Assembly: GCA_041601535.1 (NCBI GenBank)
Contig: JBFIHZ010000053.1
Coordinates: 1 to 16,640, forward strand
Source of the DNA: JBFIHZ01 sp041601535
GTDB taxonomy: Bacteria; Pseudomonadota; Gammaproteobacteria; Xanthomonadales; SZUA-36
Reading direction: 5' to 3'
Length of the DNA stretch: 16,640 nucleotides
Below the pieces are notes generated by a model. The model made no database searches and was not told the origin of the DNA. It saw only the letters and a program-made list of their open reading frames with translations. Shown piece after piece: positions 14,675 through 16,640 of this stretch. The number at the start of each line of letters is the position of its first letter. Position 1 is the stretch's first letter. The position numbers were made by a program, and so were the translations under genes.

Positions 14675-15619
14675 TCAGGCCTTGTCTTCGTTTGCCACTC
14701 CACTGGGAACATGCGCTGCCGGCACATGATCCTTGGCTGAATCGATGTGCACCTGCTGGTCATCAAAAAAGATGTCTGCACCAAAGATTTTCAGAAACTC
14801 GCCTTTGCTGCGCCCACCCAGAAACAAGGCTTCATCAATACGGATACCCCACTCGCGCAAGGTCAGCACCACGCGTTTGTGCGCCGGAGCAGAACGCGCC
14901 GTAACCAGGGCGGTGCGGATCGGATTGTCATCAATCGGGTAAGCGGACTGGATACCATGGATGGCGGATAACACCGGACGGAACGGGCCACCGGGCAATG
15001 GCCGCCCGGCCGCCTCCCGTTCGCTGTTGGAAAACGCCTCAAGACCGTGTTGCTGAAAAACACGCTCAGCCTCATCGCTGAAAATGACCGCATCGCCATC
15101 GAATGCAATACGCAACTGTCCGTCTTCCCGGCCATGTGACAGTCCCGGCAATATGGTCGCAGCGGCGTGCCCAGAAGCCAACGCACTGCGTACATCGGCC
15201 GCATTGGTGGAAAGCAGCAAGTGCGCACCGTATGCCGACATGTAGCGATAGGGGCTGGCACCGTTGGTAAATGCCGCGCGTTCGATTTTCAATCCCAGGT
15301 GTTCAATGGTATTGAAAATCCGCAGGCTGGTGTCCGCGCTGTTGCGGGATAACAAGATGACTTCAACGCCGGGGTGGTCTACACCATCCTCGTTCAGTGC
15401 CAGCAGCTTTTTGGCCAGCGGAAAGGCGACGCCCGGCCGCAGGATTTCATTCTCCCTGGCGATCTGGTAACGGGCGTATGCTTCCAGCCCTTCGCGTTCG
15501 AAAACCCGGTGACTGTCACCGAGATCAAACAGTGCACGCGAGGAAATTGCCACCACCAGCCGCTGGCCGGCATGCAGGGTGCTTGTTGATGTGTTCGGCA
15601 GTTCAGTCACCTCTGACAA
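14675..15619 (-). CDS. Cytosolic 5'-nucleotidase, NT5C1-like family
   Basis: This probably dephosphorylates nucleoside 5'-monophosphates in the cytoplasm. It looks like the Pfam 5-nucleotidase family related to animal cytosolic 5'-nucleotidase I: VVAISSRALFDLGDS near the N-terminus, ILLSRNSADTS (88-98), the HAD-like acidic motif FDGDAVIFSDEAE (173-185), RTALVTARSAPAH (235-247) and FGADIFFDDQ (279-288). The 314-aa length is typical of bacterial members. The start is TTG with a strong GGGAGGG 8 nt upstream; a GTG three codons later (15610) is also possible. It begins 36 nt after the phosphotransferase stop, so the two are probably in one operon. A hairpin overlaps the ribosome binding site. Substrate preference cannot be read from the sequence. 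Confidence 0.82.
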   Translation of the reverse strand: MSEVTELPNTSTSTLHAGQRLVVAISSRALFDLGDSHRVFEREGLEAYARYQIARENEILRPGVAFPLAKKLLALNEDGVDHPGVEVILLSRNSADTSLRIFNTIEHLGLKIERAAFTNGASPYRYMSAYGAHLLLSTNAADVRSALASGHAAATILPGLSHGREDGQLRIAFDGDAVIFSDEAERVFQQHGLEAFSNSEREAAGRPLPGGPFRPVLSAIHGIQSAYPIDDNPIRTALVTARSAPAHKRVVLTLREWGIRIDEALFLGGRSKGEFLKIFGADIFFDDQQVHIDSAKDHVPAAHVPSGVANEDKA

Positions 15620-15631
15620 CTCCGTTACCCT

Positions 15632-15649
15632 CCCGGCGGCGCAGCCGGG
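15632..15649 (-). promoter_or_regulatory. Small hairpin overlapping the nucleotidase ribosome binding site
   Basis: CCCGGC and GCCGGG form a 6-bp GC-rich stem with a 6-nt loop just after the upstream stop codon. The 3' arm takes up the first GGG of the GGGAGGG ribosome binding site (15628-15634). Folding would partly mask the site, and ribosomes finishing the upstream gene could open it. This is an inference from position only. Confidence 0.3.
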
Positions 15650-15655
15650 TCACCG

Positions 15656-16640
15656 CTATCCGGGAATCTGGCGCGGGTGGGCGATCATCCAGCGGGCGGT
15701 TTCCTGCAAGCCCGCGAGCAGGTAATAATAGCGCGGGCTGGCCGGCTCGACCCAGTCCAGCTCGTGCAGCATCTGACAGAAACTCCAGAAACGGTATAAC
15801 TGCTGGCACAGCGCCAGCGCCTGGTGCAGACGCGGCAGCGGTTCAAACCCGGTAAATGCTTCCAGGTAAGCCTCACAGATCTGTGCCAGTTGCTGCTCAT
15901 CAATCAGCATGGTGGTCCTGCTGGGTTGCCGTCCGGCACGTTTGAACTCACTGTATTCGGCCATGCGGTCCAGCGCCATAAAGGGGTGGCCGATGACCGT
16001 ATCAGCCCAGTCAATCAGGCGGATACTGTCGTCCTGCCAGACCAGGTTATCGCCGCGGAAGTCCATATGCACCAGGGTTTCCGGCAATTGATATTCCGCC
16101 AACTGTTGCAGGATGTGCGTATCGGTGGCCAGCGAAGCGGTGAAGCCGTCAAACTCTTCATCGCTGAGACCCACTTTGCCGGATTGCAGCAAAGCTTTAT
16201 GTTGCCGCATATTGCCAATGCTGCCCTGCAGGTAATCCAGACCAAAGCGGGGGCAACCGAGCCTGGCCCATGCGTCGATCTGTTCGCTGCTTTCCACCTG
16301 GATGCGCGCCAGCACACGGGCACTTTCCGGGTATTTTTCCGCAGCGACCGTATTCTTGGCCCCATGGCGAAAATCCGCCGTCAGCATCCAGTTTTTTGCT
16401 TCATTGGTGGCCAGCGGCTGGACGGTGTGTTCTGGCCAGCGATCGACCAGCGCCAGTGTAATGGCCACCTCGCCCGGGGGCTTGGCATAGCTGGCTTTGA
16501 AATAGACATGACCCTGGCTGGTAGGCACCCGTAACAGCGTCGATGCATTCCAGCCGGCCCGGTACTGCTCCACATCGCCGGTTACCTGCATGCCCAACTG
16601 GTCCAGCTGGAAATTAATCCAGTGCTCGGCTTCGCCAAAC
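15656..16640 (-). CDS. APH-fold phosphotransferase family protein, N-terminus cut by window edge
   Basis: The frame is open through the right edge (FGEAEHWINFQLDQLG precedes the first internal start-like codon), so the gene begins outside the window and about 327 residues are visible. The kinase-like catalytic loop is HMDFRGDN (about visible residues 191-198), with the putative catalytic Asp and Asn, followed by the metal-binding DWAD (about 210-213). VYFKAS near the visible N-terminus may supply the ATP-binding Lys. This is the aminoglycoside/choline/homoserine kinase fold (APH, PF01636 type). The substrate cannot be told, and there is no reason to infer antibiotic resistance. The C-terminal part is helical and rich in aromatic residues (RFWSFCQML, RYYYLLAGL). 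It sits 36 nt upstream of the 5'-nucleotidase and is probably cotranscribed with it. Confidence 0.72.
   Translation of the reverse strand, partial: FGEAEHWINFQLDQLGMQVTGDVEQYRAGWNASTLLRVPTSQGHVYFKASYAKPPGEVAITLALVDRWPEHTVQPLATNEAKNWMLTADFRHGAKNTVAAEKYPESARVLARIQVESSEQIDAWARLGCPRFGLDYLQGSIGNMRQHKALLQSGKVGLSDEEFDGFTASLATDTHILQQLAEYQLPETLVHMDFRGDNLVWQDDSIRLIDWADTVIGHPFMALDRMAEYSEFKRAGRQPSRTTMLIDEQQLAQICEAYLEAFTGFEPLPRLHQALALCQQLYRFWSFCQMLHELDWVEPASPRYYYLLAGLQETARWMIAHPRQIPG

Noticed and set aside
15824..16534. 236-residue ORF on the plus strand
   Set aside because: Antisense to the phosphotransferase reading frame, which has clear catalytic motifs; no domain in the antisense product.
15656..16597. 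Reading the phosphotransferase as complete from an internal TTG
   Set aside because: The frame continues without a stop to the window edge with protein-like sequence, so the true start lies outside; it is annotated as partial.
1..16640. Search for CRISPR arrays, insertion sequences, tRNA or rRNA genes and phage or defence modules
   Set aside because: None seen on reading both strands: no spaced direct repeats, no transposase motifs, no tRNA T-loop with CCA end, and base composition looks even throughout.

Overview
The window looks like chromosomal DNA of a moderately GC-rich gammaproteobacterium. The evidence is the conserved order rpoE-rseA-rseB-rseC-mucD followed by lepA-lepB-DUF4845, together with protein sequences that are close to, but clearly distinct from, the Enterobacteria and Pseudomonas versions. 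I see no mobile element, tRNA, rRNA, CRISPR array or integration scar. Every main ORF is intact except the two cut by the window edges.

Left block (1-7791, all minus strand). Transcription runs right to left. A sigma-E envelope-stress operon comes first: rpoE, rseA (anti-sigma), rseB (periplasmic sensor), rseC and mucD (periplasmic protease). A perfect 13-bp hairpin closes it. Next come lepA (EF4), lepB (signal peptidase I) and a partial DUF4845 membrane protein. Two sigma-E-type promoters can be read by eye, one before rpoE and one at the very end of rseC aimed at mucD. They share an 11-nt -35 core and the same 16-nt spacer. This suggests that sigma-E drives both its own operon and a separate supply of the MucD protease.

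Divergent middle block (7910-13369, plus strand). It holds an ALDH7-family aldehyde dehydrogenase (alpha-aminoadipic semialdehyde type, lysine catabolism), pyrD (pyrimidine synthesis), murB (peptidoglycan precursor synthesis; overlaps the pyrD stop) and a large M28-family metallopeptidase lipoprotein. The rpoE-ALDH intergenic region carries the sigma-E promoter, a leader of about 190 nt with nested short reading frames, and the ALDH ribosome binding site.

Right block (13390-16640, minus strand). It holds glutaryl-CoA dehydrogenase (gcdH), convergent with the peptidase across overlapping palindromes; a cytosolic-type 5'-nucleotidase; and an APH-fold phosphotransferase that runs off the right edge. 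ALDH7 and GcdH act on the same lysine to 2-aminoadipate to glutaryl-CoA to crotonyl-CoA route but are separated by unrelated housekeeping genes.

Most of the coding content is well-known housekeeping. The most interesting signals are regulatory: the paired sigma-E promoters, the short ORF overlapping the rpoE start, and several hairpins at gene junctions.
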